From positions 24,009,725-24,073,724 of the forward strand of contig NC_135555.1 of the NCBI RefSeq assembly GCF_964340395.1: a stretch of DNA of 64,000 nucleotides, given 5' to 3'. A program made the position numbers and the translations under genes. The notes under the pieces were generated by a model. That model saw nothing but the letters and a program-made list of their open reading frames with translations, had not been told where the DNA came from and ran no database searches. Source of the stretch: Glandiceps talaboti (taxonomy: Eukaryota > Hemichordata > Enteropneusta > Spengelidae). This document shows positions 1 through 9,184 of this stretch, in pieces. Each line of letters opens with the position of its first letter. Position 1 is the stretch's first letter.

Positions 1-269
1 TCTGCTGATAGGTCGTCTGATATTGAAAATAATCTTGCTATTTCTTCTGGGTCGAGTTGGTGGTCTTCGTCTTCGGAATTACCTTCTGCTTCGGCTGAAT
101 CGCGTTGGACAATAATATTAGTAGTAGTGGTATTTTCATCTTGGGAAATCTGCGAATTGGATGTCGATTGCGGTGGGCTAAAGGTTTCGGCGATGTCATC
201 CTGACGATTTTCAAGTAACGCGCGTAGTTCCGGGTCTATTTCACGACAAATTGGGATTTCTAAGGACAT
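1..269 (-). CDS. First coding exon of an unrecognised gene (partial)
   Basis: An open frame on the minus strand begins with ATG at 269-267 and stays open for 89 codons to the window edge. An in-frame TAA lies 12 nt upstream of the ATG, so this is a natural start. The peptide opens MSLEIPICREIDPELRALLE, then has a low-complexity Ser/Thr/Gln/Asn stretch and a very acidic segment (EAEGNSEDEDHQLDPEEIA). It has no signal peptide or membrane segment, which suggests a nuclear or cytosolic protein with a disordered N terminus. I do not recognise the family. Support is the start context, the protein-like composition and a candidate promoter directly upstream. The rest of the gene lies left of the window. 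Confidence 0.55.
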   Translation of the reverse strand, partial: MSLEIPICREIDPELRALLENRQDDIAETFSPPQSTSNSQISQDENTTTTNIIVQRDSAEAEGNSEDEDHQLDPEEIARLFSISDDLSA

Positions 270-336
270 TGTAGTAGGTTAATATAATAAGAGCTGTGAA
301 GAGGTTTGCTTACGCTTTGAAATGTTGAGTTGATTT

Positions 337-372
337 CGGAAGTTAGTGGTCACGTGTGAGATCTGGCGGGAA
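337..372 (-). promoter_or_regulatory. Candidate proximal promoter: ETS, E-box and E2F-like motifs
   Basis: Within about 105 nt upstream of the minus-strand ATG at 269 lie CGGAAG (337-342, ETS-like), CACGTG (351-356, E-box) and GGCGGGAA (365-372, E2F-like). The cluster of three common proximal-promoter motifs just behind a supported start codon fits a housekeeping-type promoter. Motif matches only; any single one could occur by chance. Confidence 0.3.
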
Positions 373-892
373 TGTGCAGCACGGAACTTCGTTTGGAGTC
401 GGAAAAATATCGTAGAAATGCTAAAACCTTTATCAATTTAATTATTTTTATTCATTTTCATCGAAAATGAGCAACATTTTTTCGAGAAGAAAGAAATATT
501 AACCCAAAACGATCAAACATCATGCCGAGAGTCATCAAGGTCATTCGCACTTTCGAACTCACGGGTAACGAAAAGTGATACAATGTTTAAACGCGTCTAA
601 CTTTTAACTTAAAATGTAGCAAAAATCGACATAAGGGCCCTTTCTGCCTGCGACGGCCCATATTAAATGTACATTGCAAAGTTATAACCGATAATTTGGT
701 TGAGAAACCACAACACAGTATAACATATGCGTAAACTTGACCTCGGAACAGGTCACGGGATTACATAATTAGCATAACTATCGGGCGCCATTTTTTTATA
801 CGCGATGAAGAATAAACTTTACCATGAAACGATGCAGTATTTGTAATCAAAATTGTAAAAAAAATATGTGATAATCTTAATTATGTGATAGA

Positions 893-1055
893 TATATAAA
901 CCCACGAAATCAATGTTAACTTTACATCACAATGCTCCTCGTATGATTCCACGTACTACAAATTCTCACCTACCGACTCGAATTTGTATTAGTCCGCGGA
1001 ATCATATGCCGAGCATTATATGACGTAAAGCTAACATTGATTTCATGGGATTATA
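893..1055. repeat. Imperfect palindrome (MITE-like)
   Basis: Two arms of about 58 nt (roughly 895-951 and 998-1055) are inverted copies sharing GAAATCAATGTTA, CTTTAC, ATGCTC and ATGATTCC in the same order. The loop is about 45 nt. Both outer ends run into TATATA, so a TA duplication is possible but cannot be proved. The structure suggests a small foldback or MITE-type DNA element. Confidence 0.6.
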
Positions 1056-1435
1056 TATATAGATATAGTTGTTCTGAAATGTGAAAAGCATGGTTTCATA
1101 AGAAATCAATATTTCCCATCGTCGTTCCAGAGATTTTCATCAGGTTATAAGACTTAGTTATTTGTTAACCTATTTTCATATCATTATAATAGTTATTTAT
1201 TTATTATGTAATATTTTCCTTGCATTTACGTACTGTTAATTTTCAAAATATAAAACTAGACTTGGTGTGACAGTTTGGGTTACCATTTTACTTTTTACAT
1301 TAGGTAGGCCTAAATTCACAAAATACCAAATAAACAAGTGTTGATGAGGTTAAAGGTGGAAATGAGCCTTTTTCTGGTTTTGAAATTTTATAAATAAAGT
1401 TGTAGTTTCTAGTATTTCCCCTTCTTCCATTTTAG

Positions 1436-1570
1436 ATCCGAAATGCATATACCATTAGTAAGACATCACTTTTTGCATTGACGAAAGCTCTAGTTCCAGA
1501 ATGTAGCAAGAGAAATATAAGAGTCAATTGTTTAGCACCTGGACTTATTGATACCAAGGGAAGTCAAGAG
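1436..1570 (+). pseudogene. Orphan SDR (DHRS4-like) exon, paralogue of exon 7
   Basis: A 135-nt open segment flanked by a pyrimidine-rich AG acceptor and a GTAAGG donor encodes 45 residues beginning IRNAYTISKTSLFALTKALV and including [12 protein letters not shown]. This covers the SDR catalytic YxxxK segment and the following NxRVNxxxPG block. It has the same length and phase (0-0) as exon 7 of the complete SDR gene (15543-15677), differing at scattered residues. I found no companion exons between here and 9185, and a minus-strand exon occupies 1-269. It therefore looks like a relic of a partial tandem duplication. A gene with its other exons outside the window is possible but less likely. 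Confidence 0.7.
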
Positions 1571-1939
1571 GTAAGGTCGGTGTTATAAAGTACTGTTAAC
1601 CGATATAAAGTAGGAAGAACTACACATTATGTTGATTTTAATTTTATCAAAGAAATGCGGCGATTCAAATCTTGTACTTGAATTTGGAAAAAGAGAGATA
1701 TTTGCTATGGAAGTCAGTGTGAGTGACACATCCATTTGCATTTCAAACAACAAATTACAAGAAAAGTTTATAACACTCATTGTGAGGAATGACAATGTAA
1801 TATATGTTTTGTAAATATTTGTAAAAAAACAACAAATTACAACAATATCAACTGCAGGTTTATTGACATGTCGGAAGTGAACATGTCTGTAAACATTTTG
1901 ACCTTTACAATGTTGTGGACCAAATAAGATATTGTAATT

Positions 1940-2113
1940 TTTCACTCATTCCCTAAAACATTGTAATCTTTCACTCACTCCCTAAGACAGTGTAACCTTC
2001 ACGCACTTCCTAAGTCAGAGTACTATTTTACTCACCCTGTAAGACAATGTAATCTGTCACCCTCTCATTAAGACATTGTAATCTTTCACTCAATCCCTAA
2101 GAAAGTGTAATCT
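1940..2113. repeat. Diverged tandem repeat, about 34-35 bp unit
   Basis: About five imperfect units built around CTAAGACANTGTAATCTTTCA followed by CTCACTCC, each noticeably mutated. Old tandem array with no coding content. Confidence 0.6.
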
Positions 2114-2135
2114 CGACCTTTTGTTATAATTGCCT

Positions 2136-2689
2136 TAGTCTGTTAAAGGTACGCCTTGACGGGGCGCCCTCAAACATCAAACAATCCCTAACAGAGAGGA
2201 GGCCGAAACGTCACGACGTATCTTACAGTCTATAATTGACATGGATGTGTTTTTCTTCTTTCTGTTTTCCCACACAATAGACACAACTGTGATTTTCAAG
2301 ATAGCGTTAATTGATAACACCCCTGTATATAAACAATTACACTGTTTGGGAAGTCCTATTCAAACAATCAACACTAAATGTCTTGTGTTCAATCTCAGTC
2401 TCGGGTTCAATCCATTGTATTGCAAAATTGTCTATAAAAATAGTGTTTCTAGCAAGGTCAACTTCAATGTAGTCTGGATGACTAGACTGTGCACATGGTT
2501 TCTTACGGTACCCTAGACTGTAAGATATGTCACCGGCCTCCTCTCACATAGGGGTTGGCCGATGTTTGAGGGCGCCCCGTCACGGCGTACCTCACAGACT
2601 AACGTAGACTGTAAGATACGTCGTGACGTTTCGCCCTCACCGGCCTCCGATGTTTGAGGGCGCACCGTCACGGCGTACCTTACAGACTA
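2136..2689. mobile_element. Three copies of a ~90-bp palindromic-ended module
   Basis: Modules at 2136-2232, 2514-2601 and 2605-2689 each start and end with inverted forms of TAGTCTGTAAGGTACG and carry GGGCGCCCTCAAACATC-like and GAGGCCG-like interior blocks. The first is inverted relative to the other two, giving ~100-bp arms around a 280-bp spacer. A solo end-like piece is at 8822-8842. This fits a very short MITE or foldback family that inserted or duplicated repeatedly at one place. Confidence 0.6.
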
Positions 2690-3018
2690 AGACTAACGGT
2701 ACCCTAACCACAACACATTCTGGTCATATGGCCTCAATGTGCACACATTCCTGTGCTCCCTCCTGCAGTGTTGATATAAACATAATTGTGTTGTTTCGTC
2801 CCCACATGATTTAGTTTAAACGGACTGGCGGTGGAGTCCTGGTTGGACATTGGACATCGTCAAAACAGTTGTACCAAATGAATATTTTATTGCTTCGCTC
2901 ACTATGAGGTTGAACCATAATTAACACCTTTTGTCAGGGCCTTGACTAGACTGTGTGAGTGAAGGTATGAATCGTTGAGTCAATGAGTCTAGACAGACGC
3001 ATCGTTGTATTTTACGAC

Positions 3019-3085
3019 CTCCTGTTATCTGATACCTACAACCTCCTGTTATCTGATACATACAACCTCCTGTTATCTGATACCA
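3019..3085. repeat. Three tandem copies of a 24-bp unit
   Basis: The unit CTCCTGTTATCTGATACCTA plus CAAC occurs three times with one or two changes. Short recent tandem duplication. Confidence 0.75.
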
Positions 3086-3231
3086 CACTTGATGGTGACT
3101 GTTTGAATTGAACTTTTCAAAGAGCGTTATTGTTAATATACAGGGGTCTTATCAATTGAGTTTATCTTCAAGTTGGAAATCACAGTTGTATCCATTCTTT
3201 CCTCGCTGGTCATTTGAATTTCATTTATTTA

Positions 3232-4202
3232 GGGGAGAACCATTTGATTTCTGGGGGGGGGTATGGAGGAAGTAGGTATATGGGAGCAAATTTTTTTTCC
3301 GGTCAGAGTGACAGCAATTTTTGAATTCAAATTAAGTTTGTAATGCGTTGTTCATACCTATACCACGTCACAATGGTTCACAACTGTACCTTTTTTTCAA
3401 CTTTTTATTGCTTTTAAATTTTCAAAAAACGTACAGAGACAAAACAAGATAAATGCACAATACAGACACAAGAAGTAGAAAAGTACAGTTGAACTAATAG
3501 CTTTAGGATACTTAGATTTAAGATGCAAATCAAGGGGAAAATATTTTTTTTGTGTGAAAACGTTAAATTACAACTTTAAATTATAGAACACTTCCAAAAT
3601 CAACTCTGATCAGTACTAAACCTGCTTTTCTTTGAATCAGTCAATTCCTCTAAGTTCTCAGGGAAGATATTATTTTTTGTATTTCGTTATATTTGTTGTT
3701 CCTTAATTTTCATTGTCAACTTGAGAAAGATTTATTTGTGCATCTTTATAAGAGATTTATATTGAAAGAAAAATATATTGATTTTAACACTAGTTTATTG
3801 ACTCCTGTCTTGTTTTTTAAATTGTCTTAATTTACATAAGCCAAATAGTCCCCTTCAGATATTGACTGTCATTGAGATATTGCAACAAAAATCCTGAAAT
3901 ATGTTTTCTTGGGTCAGAAAAGGAAAGGAAAACTTTGTGTGCACTTGGGTTTAAAGCAGAGCTATATAGTGGACGCTTTAATGATAGGTGCTGGAAAGAA
4001 AACAGGAATTTATATTTGTATTAAAAACATTTGCGCCGCCTATGGTGCATTGTGACAATTTTTTTTTTTACTTCTGTCTGTTATGACAATTTTTTTTCTC
4101 AAGCCATTACAGGATCAAATTTTTTTTTTGGTTCACATGGAAATAATTTTTTTCTCAAAATACTCCATACCCCCCCCCCCCAGAAATCAAATGGTTCTCC
4201 CC
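3232..4202. mobile_element. 971-bp non-autonomous DNA transposon with TA duplication
   Basis: The left end reads GGGGAGAACCATTTGATTTC followed by TGGGGGGGG. The right end is its inverted complement, ending GGTTCTCCCC. TA stands immediately outside both ends (3230-3231 and 4203-4204), the target duplication typical of Tc1/mariner-type elements. The inverted homology continues inward for tens of bases (TATGGAG near 3261 against CTCCATA near 4162). The interior is A+T rich and holds no recognisable transposase, so it would be a non-autonomous copy. Confidence 0.75.
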
Positions 4203-4574
4203 TAGATCTAGATTTCCGATTTTTACAGTAATACAATAATGTTGTAGGAAACTTTTCCTAAACCAGATATTGAGCTATTCACGTTTAGAAAAATACTGAG
4301 AAATAGTGACATCTTTTAGATGACCACCCAGTGACATATCACCTACATATTTGATAGGAGTTACGACTGACTTATTGCAAAACATTTCAAAGGACCAGAG
4401 ATGGAAAACAATACTGGGTAAAGTACATCCCTGGTATTCACTAGATAGGGAACAAATGGGACACTTGTCGAAACGATGTTGAGGCAATTGTTTTAAGAGA
4501 GATCAGGAGCTCCTAACGTCAGCTGCTTCCCAGAAGGTCCTGATTTGCAAATATTAATCTTTTTCAGAGAGTTC

Positions 4575-6667
4575 CAGGGCCGTAGCCTGACCAAATTGCC
4601 AAGGGGGCAGAACTTTGTCTTGGTGCAATCAGGCATATAAAATATAGAAAATTGCTAATTTACATAAATTTGCATGCAATTTACATAATATATTATTTAG
4701 CATACGCAATTAAATATCATATGTAAGGTCAGAAAAAATAAAAAATGCTTGTCAACGGGTAACCTAACCCATCACATTGGGTAAGTAGGTCGATTTCATT
4801 TTTTCACAATGCTTGACAAGGATAAAACAAACCATATATAATGACAGCAAAATATTTCAGGTCGAGTTTAGATAGAACTTATTCAGTCATCTTGATACTA
4901 TCTCATGCAATTTGTCTGCATAGCTACAGCTATAGGAAATGTATACAATTTACGGTTAAACAAGTGGTGTGGTTCCTCGCACCCTCTCTTCTCAAAAAAT
5001 GTAAGCCCCGCCAATTGAAACTCAAGCATTATTTTAGCCACCCCTTCTCAGGCTTCTGTCACTTACACTACAGTGGAGATATACGATCATATGGTACAGC
5101 GATGCACTGGAAGGAGACAACTCCAAAGGTGAAAAAAAAATTGAAAATAAAACAGTGTAGGAGGCCATTTAGAGGCACAAAATATCAAACCATAGACATG
5201 ATAACATACCAGAATTGAAACAATTATGCTATGTATTACATATTATCTGGAAGGGTATTTTGTTGTGGCAAAGCTGAAAGATATTATGCGGATGTGCACA
5301 TGGTAAATTACTTCTCCTGAAGTTTAATTTCGTTCCAAAAAATCCCGAATAAAGAGCAAAACATTTCAAGACTTTCAGACTTTTGATGGCCCAATGGTTG
5401 TAAACTTTTGTTCAATTCTTTTTAGCGCAGATTGGATATTTAATCTCAATTCATGCTTGTATGCAACATCAGAGCCAAGTAAACCACTGTATAAGATATT
5501 ATATAATTTGGAATAGACTCAAATGTATATTATTACATGTACTATTCAGAAAATATAAAGAAATATCCTTAATTTTGAAAAAAAAATGCGAAGCCCGCAT
5601 GAGGATATATTGCCCATCACCAGAAAAACATATATGGGTAGGTTGAACAGCTTTTTCATTTTTTCTAGCCTAATGCCGTATCTTTCAAAGTAGTTGCCGA
5701 AAAGATGTCACATTCAAAGTAAAAATAAAATGGATGGTGCTTTCTCAAATAAGTAACACAACAAAATAATCATTTTCTTTACCCAACTCCCAAAACTGTT
5801 ATGGCCTCGTTTATGTTGGAACCCAAGGTGAACTAGGTGAATTCTCCTTGTCATTATCATTATAATGGAAACTGAAGTTTGGATTTTGATGTCGAAGGTA
5901 CAGCTCTGTTTACATTCAGGGCCATTCTTTCCATAACAAATTGTCGCTTCAAAATGAATTGCGGAATAACGCTAGTGTCAGTGTGCAATGAGATAATTAT
6001 ATCAAACAACATTTTAACCAAAGACAACGTCGAACACAATTATTGAAATAAATATCTTCAAATAGTGGATCTTAAACTGCGTACCTAGTTTAATAGTTTT
6101 TCAGGGCCACCAAATATTCCAAAAAGCCGTTTTATCAGCATGAAATGTTTTAATATAAGGAACAAGATGTAAATGAGATCGAGCACATCTTCGGAGTCAC
6201 GAGTCATTGCATGCAGCATAGCAAGCAACCTCACGTTGAACGACTTTTTCCGTCTTTTTTTTTTTGAGTTTCACTCGTTGACATTATAATTGCGACTTGC
6301 TATCTTCAAATGAAGGAGACTTTCAAGACTATTGTTACTCGCAGAAAATGTAGTGCATGTGCGCACTTCTTTTGTACTTTCCCGCGCAAACATTTTTTAA
6401 TTTGCTGCAAAATGTTACAATTTTTAACAGGACACATTTTAATTCAAAGCTAAGCCAGCGTACAATAGCGATATAAGATACATATTAGCCATGAGTCAGT
6501 GTACAGTCACTTTAGTGAACTATCCATTGAATCGTCACGTAAATAACGATTTTAATAGCATCACTATGTATTCAAAAAGTAGCTTTTTTTCTTGCTTTTT
6601 TCCAAAATCTCAGGGGGGGGGGGGCAGCTGCCCCCCTTGCCCCCCCCCCCCGCAGGCTACGGTACTG
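4575..6667. mobile_element. 2.1-kb element with CCGTAGCCTG inverted ends
   Basis: The left terminus is CAGGGCCGTAGCCTG and the right terminus is the inverted complement of CAGTACCGTAGCCTG. Homology continues inward through a G-rich, GGGGGGCAG-like block. AGTTC directly abuts both ends (4570-4574 and 6668-6672), a plausible 5-bp target duplication. Interior frames of 60-125 codons show no transposase-like motif, so I treat them as noise. A second, truncated left end of the same family is at 58684-58815. Confidence 0.65.
5575..5672. repeat. Dispersed repeat, inverted relative to 7290-7395
   Basis: This stretch (AAAAAAATGCGAAGCCCGCA, then GAGGATATATTGCCCATCAC, then GGGTAGGTTGAACAGC) matches the reverse complement of 7290-7395, which carries CATCAC/GTGATGGGCAAAATATCCTC and GCTGTTCTACCTACCC. 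A weaker relative with TAGGGTAGGTAGG is near 17600. Family unknown. Confidence 0.5.
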
Positions 6668-7249
6668 AGTTCACACTATGCAAACTTGGTGAAGATGACT
6701 TTTCTAGGTCCCTAAAAGCATAAAGAAAAACAGCTAAAATAAAGCCAGCCTGAACTTTGTTCGTCTTATAAGAACAAGCTGATCACCTGATAACAATTCC
6801 ATTTGGCATTTCTTCACTGACACTTGGAGGCCAAACAGACAAAACTGCTTGAGTATGATACTGTGATTGGCGTTCATCTCTAACATTAGCACAATTACTT
6901 ACATCCGTTTCGACAAAATAAAGAACGACGAACTTGATCAAAATGTTTGTAGATCACTAGTATTGATTTGCAAGTTTGTTGCAATGTTTATTACACATAT
7001 ACTGCTGTGCTCTTCTCCTGCCGGCCCTAGACAAAACGACAATGTGCAATAGAAACAATAGCAAGGTCGTGATCATACGGCAAACATCTGAGGAGGAGTC
7101 GAGGGTTGAATGTTCCAACAAATGTTTCATGTAAAACCATGGGCAACTTGGCACAAGAAAACTAAGGTTGTCAGGTACATTTATAAACAAATACCAATAA
7201 AACGAATAAGGAAAATGCAAAGTATGTCCTTACTATTTTGATTAAATAA

Positions 7250-7400
7250 CGTTAACATGGAATAAAAGTGTGGATTCCATCAAAAAACTACACATAAGGC
7301 CAGAAAAAAAAAGCTGTTCTACCTACCCATATTTTTGGCATTTCAATTTTTTTTTGGTGATGGGCAAAATATCCTCATGCTGGCTTTGCATGTCAGTGAA
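7250..7400. repeat. Inverted partner of the 5575-5672 repeat
   Basis: It carries GGCCAGAAAAAAAAAGCTG, CTACCTACCCATATTTTTGG and GTGATGGGCAAAATATCCTC in the order expected of the reversed 5575-5672 copy. One copy lies inside the 4575-6667 element and the other outside it. Confidence 0.5.
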
Positions 7401-7679
7401 ATGCACACTTTGTTTCTGTACTATGTGTGATACGAATTGAAGTGTGCAATATAATTTACGTACGCCAAGCTGAGGCGTCGTCGGACACACACGTTTATTT
7501 CGGGACTAGATCGTTCTACATAGAGAGGGGGGGGGGGGGTTGAATACAAAAACGTTGGTATCAAATAAAACTTTGTTTTGCCAACGTAGCTGATCATCCC
7601 TACATATAGTTTTACATCCCTCATGACAGACTAAATGACAAAGTAGACAGCAAACATGTGATATAATTATAAAAAGACA

Positions 7680-7942
7680 CATTTTAGCCCTAATTTGCAT
7701 ATTACGTAGGGAATCATCATGTCATGAACAAATAATCTTGATTTATTCACCCCTAAGAATGTTTCCACCAAATTTCATGCCAATCTGCCCAGTAGTTTTG
7801 GAGTTTTTTCACCAAAAATAACATTTTTTGACCCAAAACCCAAATCATTTTCCTTTGAAAAATTTCCCAACTAGACACCCAAAGTAACATGACCACCAAA
7901 TATCAAAGCAATCAGTCCAGCAGTTTTTGACTTCAAGTTGCT

Positions 7943-8009
<67 letters not shown>

Positions 8010-8065
8010 TGCCTATAGCACTACTGAACCTTATCAGTTCAGTTGTGCTAAAAAGTAAATTTGGA
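7680..8065 (+). mobile_element. Helitron-like dispersed repeat, copy A, with internal (AC)n
   Basis: The body has degenerate blocks such as CCAAATTTCATGCCAATCTG and CAGTAGTTTTGGAGTTTTTT. An (AC)n array at 7945-8007 follows, then a conserved tail CTTTGCCTATAGCACTACTG with TCAGTTGTGCTAAAAA. The tail contains ACTGA-loop-TCAGT followed by CTAA, resembling a Helitron 3' hairpin plus CTRR end. Related copies at 31980-32510 and 37830-38135 carry different microsatellites at the same place. No Rep or helicase coding is present. Confidence 0.55.
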
Positions 8066-9184
8066 GGAAACTCAGTGAAAAGATCTGTAACAATGTCATT
8101 TCTAGAGTTACAACGTATAGACACAAATTAATGTTCCTGTGGCATATTGAGGGCGCTCTTGTAGGGCGCTGTAAAGTAAAGGAGAAGTCATTGAGGACAT
8201 CAGTCCAAGCGCTGTCACCAAGAAACGACCATTGACTTTTTGTTTTTTTAATTGCTTTGTGTGTGCATTTTAGGCAAGTCCCCCTTTTCACAATTACTTG
8301 TGTCGTACAGAGCAACAGATCATGCAGATGTTTCATATGTGTTTACTTAGTCAGGTTTAAGCCGTTAAAAAGTAGGGCCTATGCTTTTCCAGAGCTATAT
8401 TTTCCCCAACGAAGGGTCTTTTTATCTCTGGTTTTTAGTGCGAGGCCAAGCTAGAGCTGACTTTGTCTCTAAGTTGCGACAACAATTGATGTGTAATCAC
8501 TTTTGTCTTTGGACACATCTCTAGTGAGGTATTAAAGCCTGGTGGCAGCGTAACCCAGCAATGTAAATAGCTTGTTGCTGTAAGTTTGTGTATGAAGCCA
8601 CGAGTGCAATCAGAACATCTATCCTAATTCATGGACTGCAGTGTCATGGAACTTGGATGATGGCACACCCCTCAATCCCGTTGCGACCTTTCGGACGAAT
8701 GGGGGCGCTGTAAATCCTGACCGCAGCGTTACAGGCGTTGAGTGAGTCATAGCACAGACAAGAATCTTGTCTGTGGCTATTCTTGTCTGTGGTCATAGCT
8801 ATTGCATGGCATGAGCGAGCGTCGTACCTTGCAGACTACATAATATAAGTTATTCAATGTTGAAAGGATTGTCATGAGATACGTGATTTTATCAAATTGT
8901 CAAAGAGATGTTTCAATGTGACCAGCTACTTTTGATACGACTAATATACCAAATCATCGCGTCGTCGAAGGGGACGCCGGGACTCTAATTAAATCGCCCA
9001 AATCTCGTTCACCGTGCACTGGCTTGTGGTATGACCCCCCGTGGTCTGACCCCCCATGATATAAATATTAAAGCCAGATTACTAATTGTAGGCCTATTTC
9101 GCTACGTGTGTCTTAGTGCGCGTACTTGTGTTGACCTCTCAATTTCAAACTTCTGTTGAATAACGAGATATTCAGTCATCAACC
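8066..9184. other. Intergenic DNA and upstream region of the SDR gene
   Basis: No coding segment recognised. It includes a G+C richer stretch (8640-8760), a short hairpin at 8753-8775, a fragment related to the 2136-2689 module (8822-8842), and the presumed 5' UTR and promoter of the gene starting at 9185. No clear TATA box can be assigned. Confidence 0.5.
8753..8775. repeat. 23-nt hairpin, 11-bp perfect arms
   Basis: CACAGACAAGA and TCTTGTCTGTG are perfect inverted copies separated by one base. A further direct copy, TCTTGTCTGTGG, follows at once. About 410 nt upstream of the SDR start codon. Confidence 0.7.

Noticed and set aside
4841-5218. 125-codon plus-strand frame
   Set aside because: Lies inside the 4575-6667 element, overlaps dispersed repeat sequence and has no transposase-like motif.
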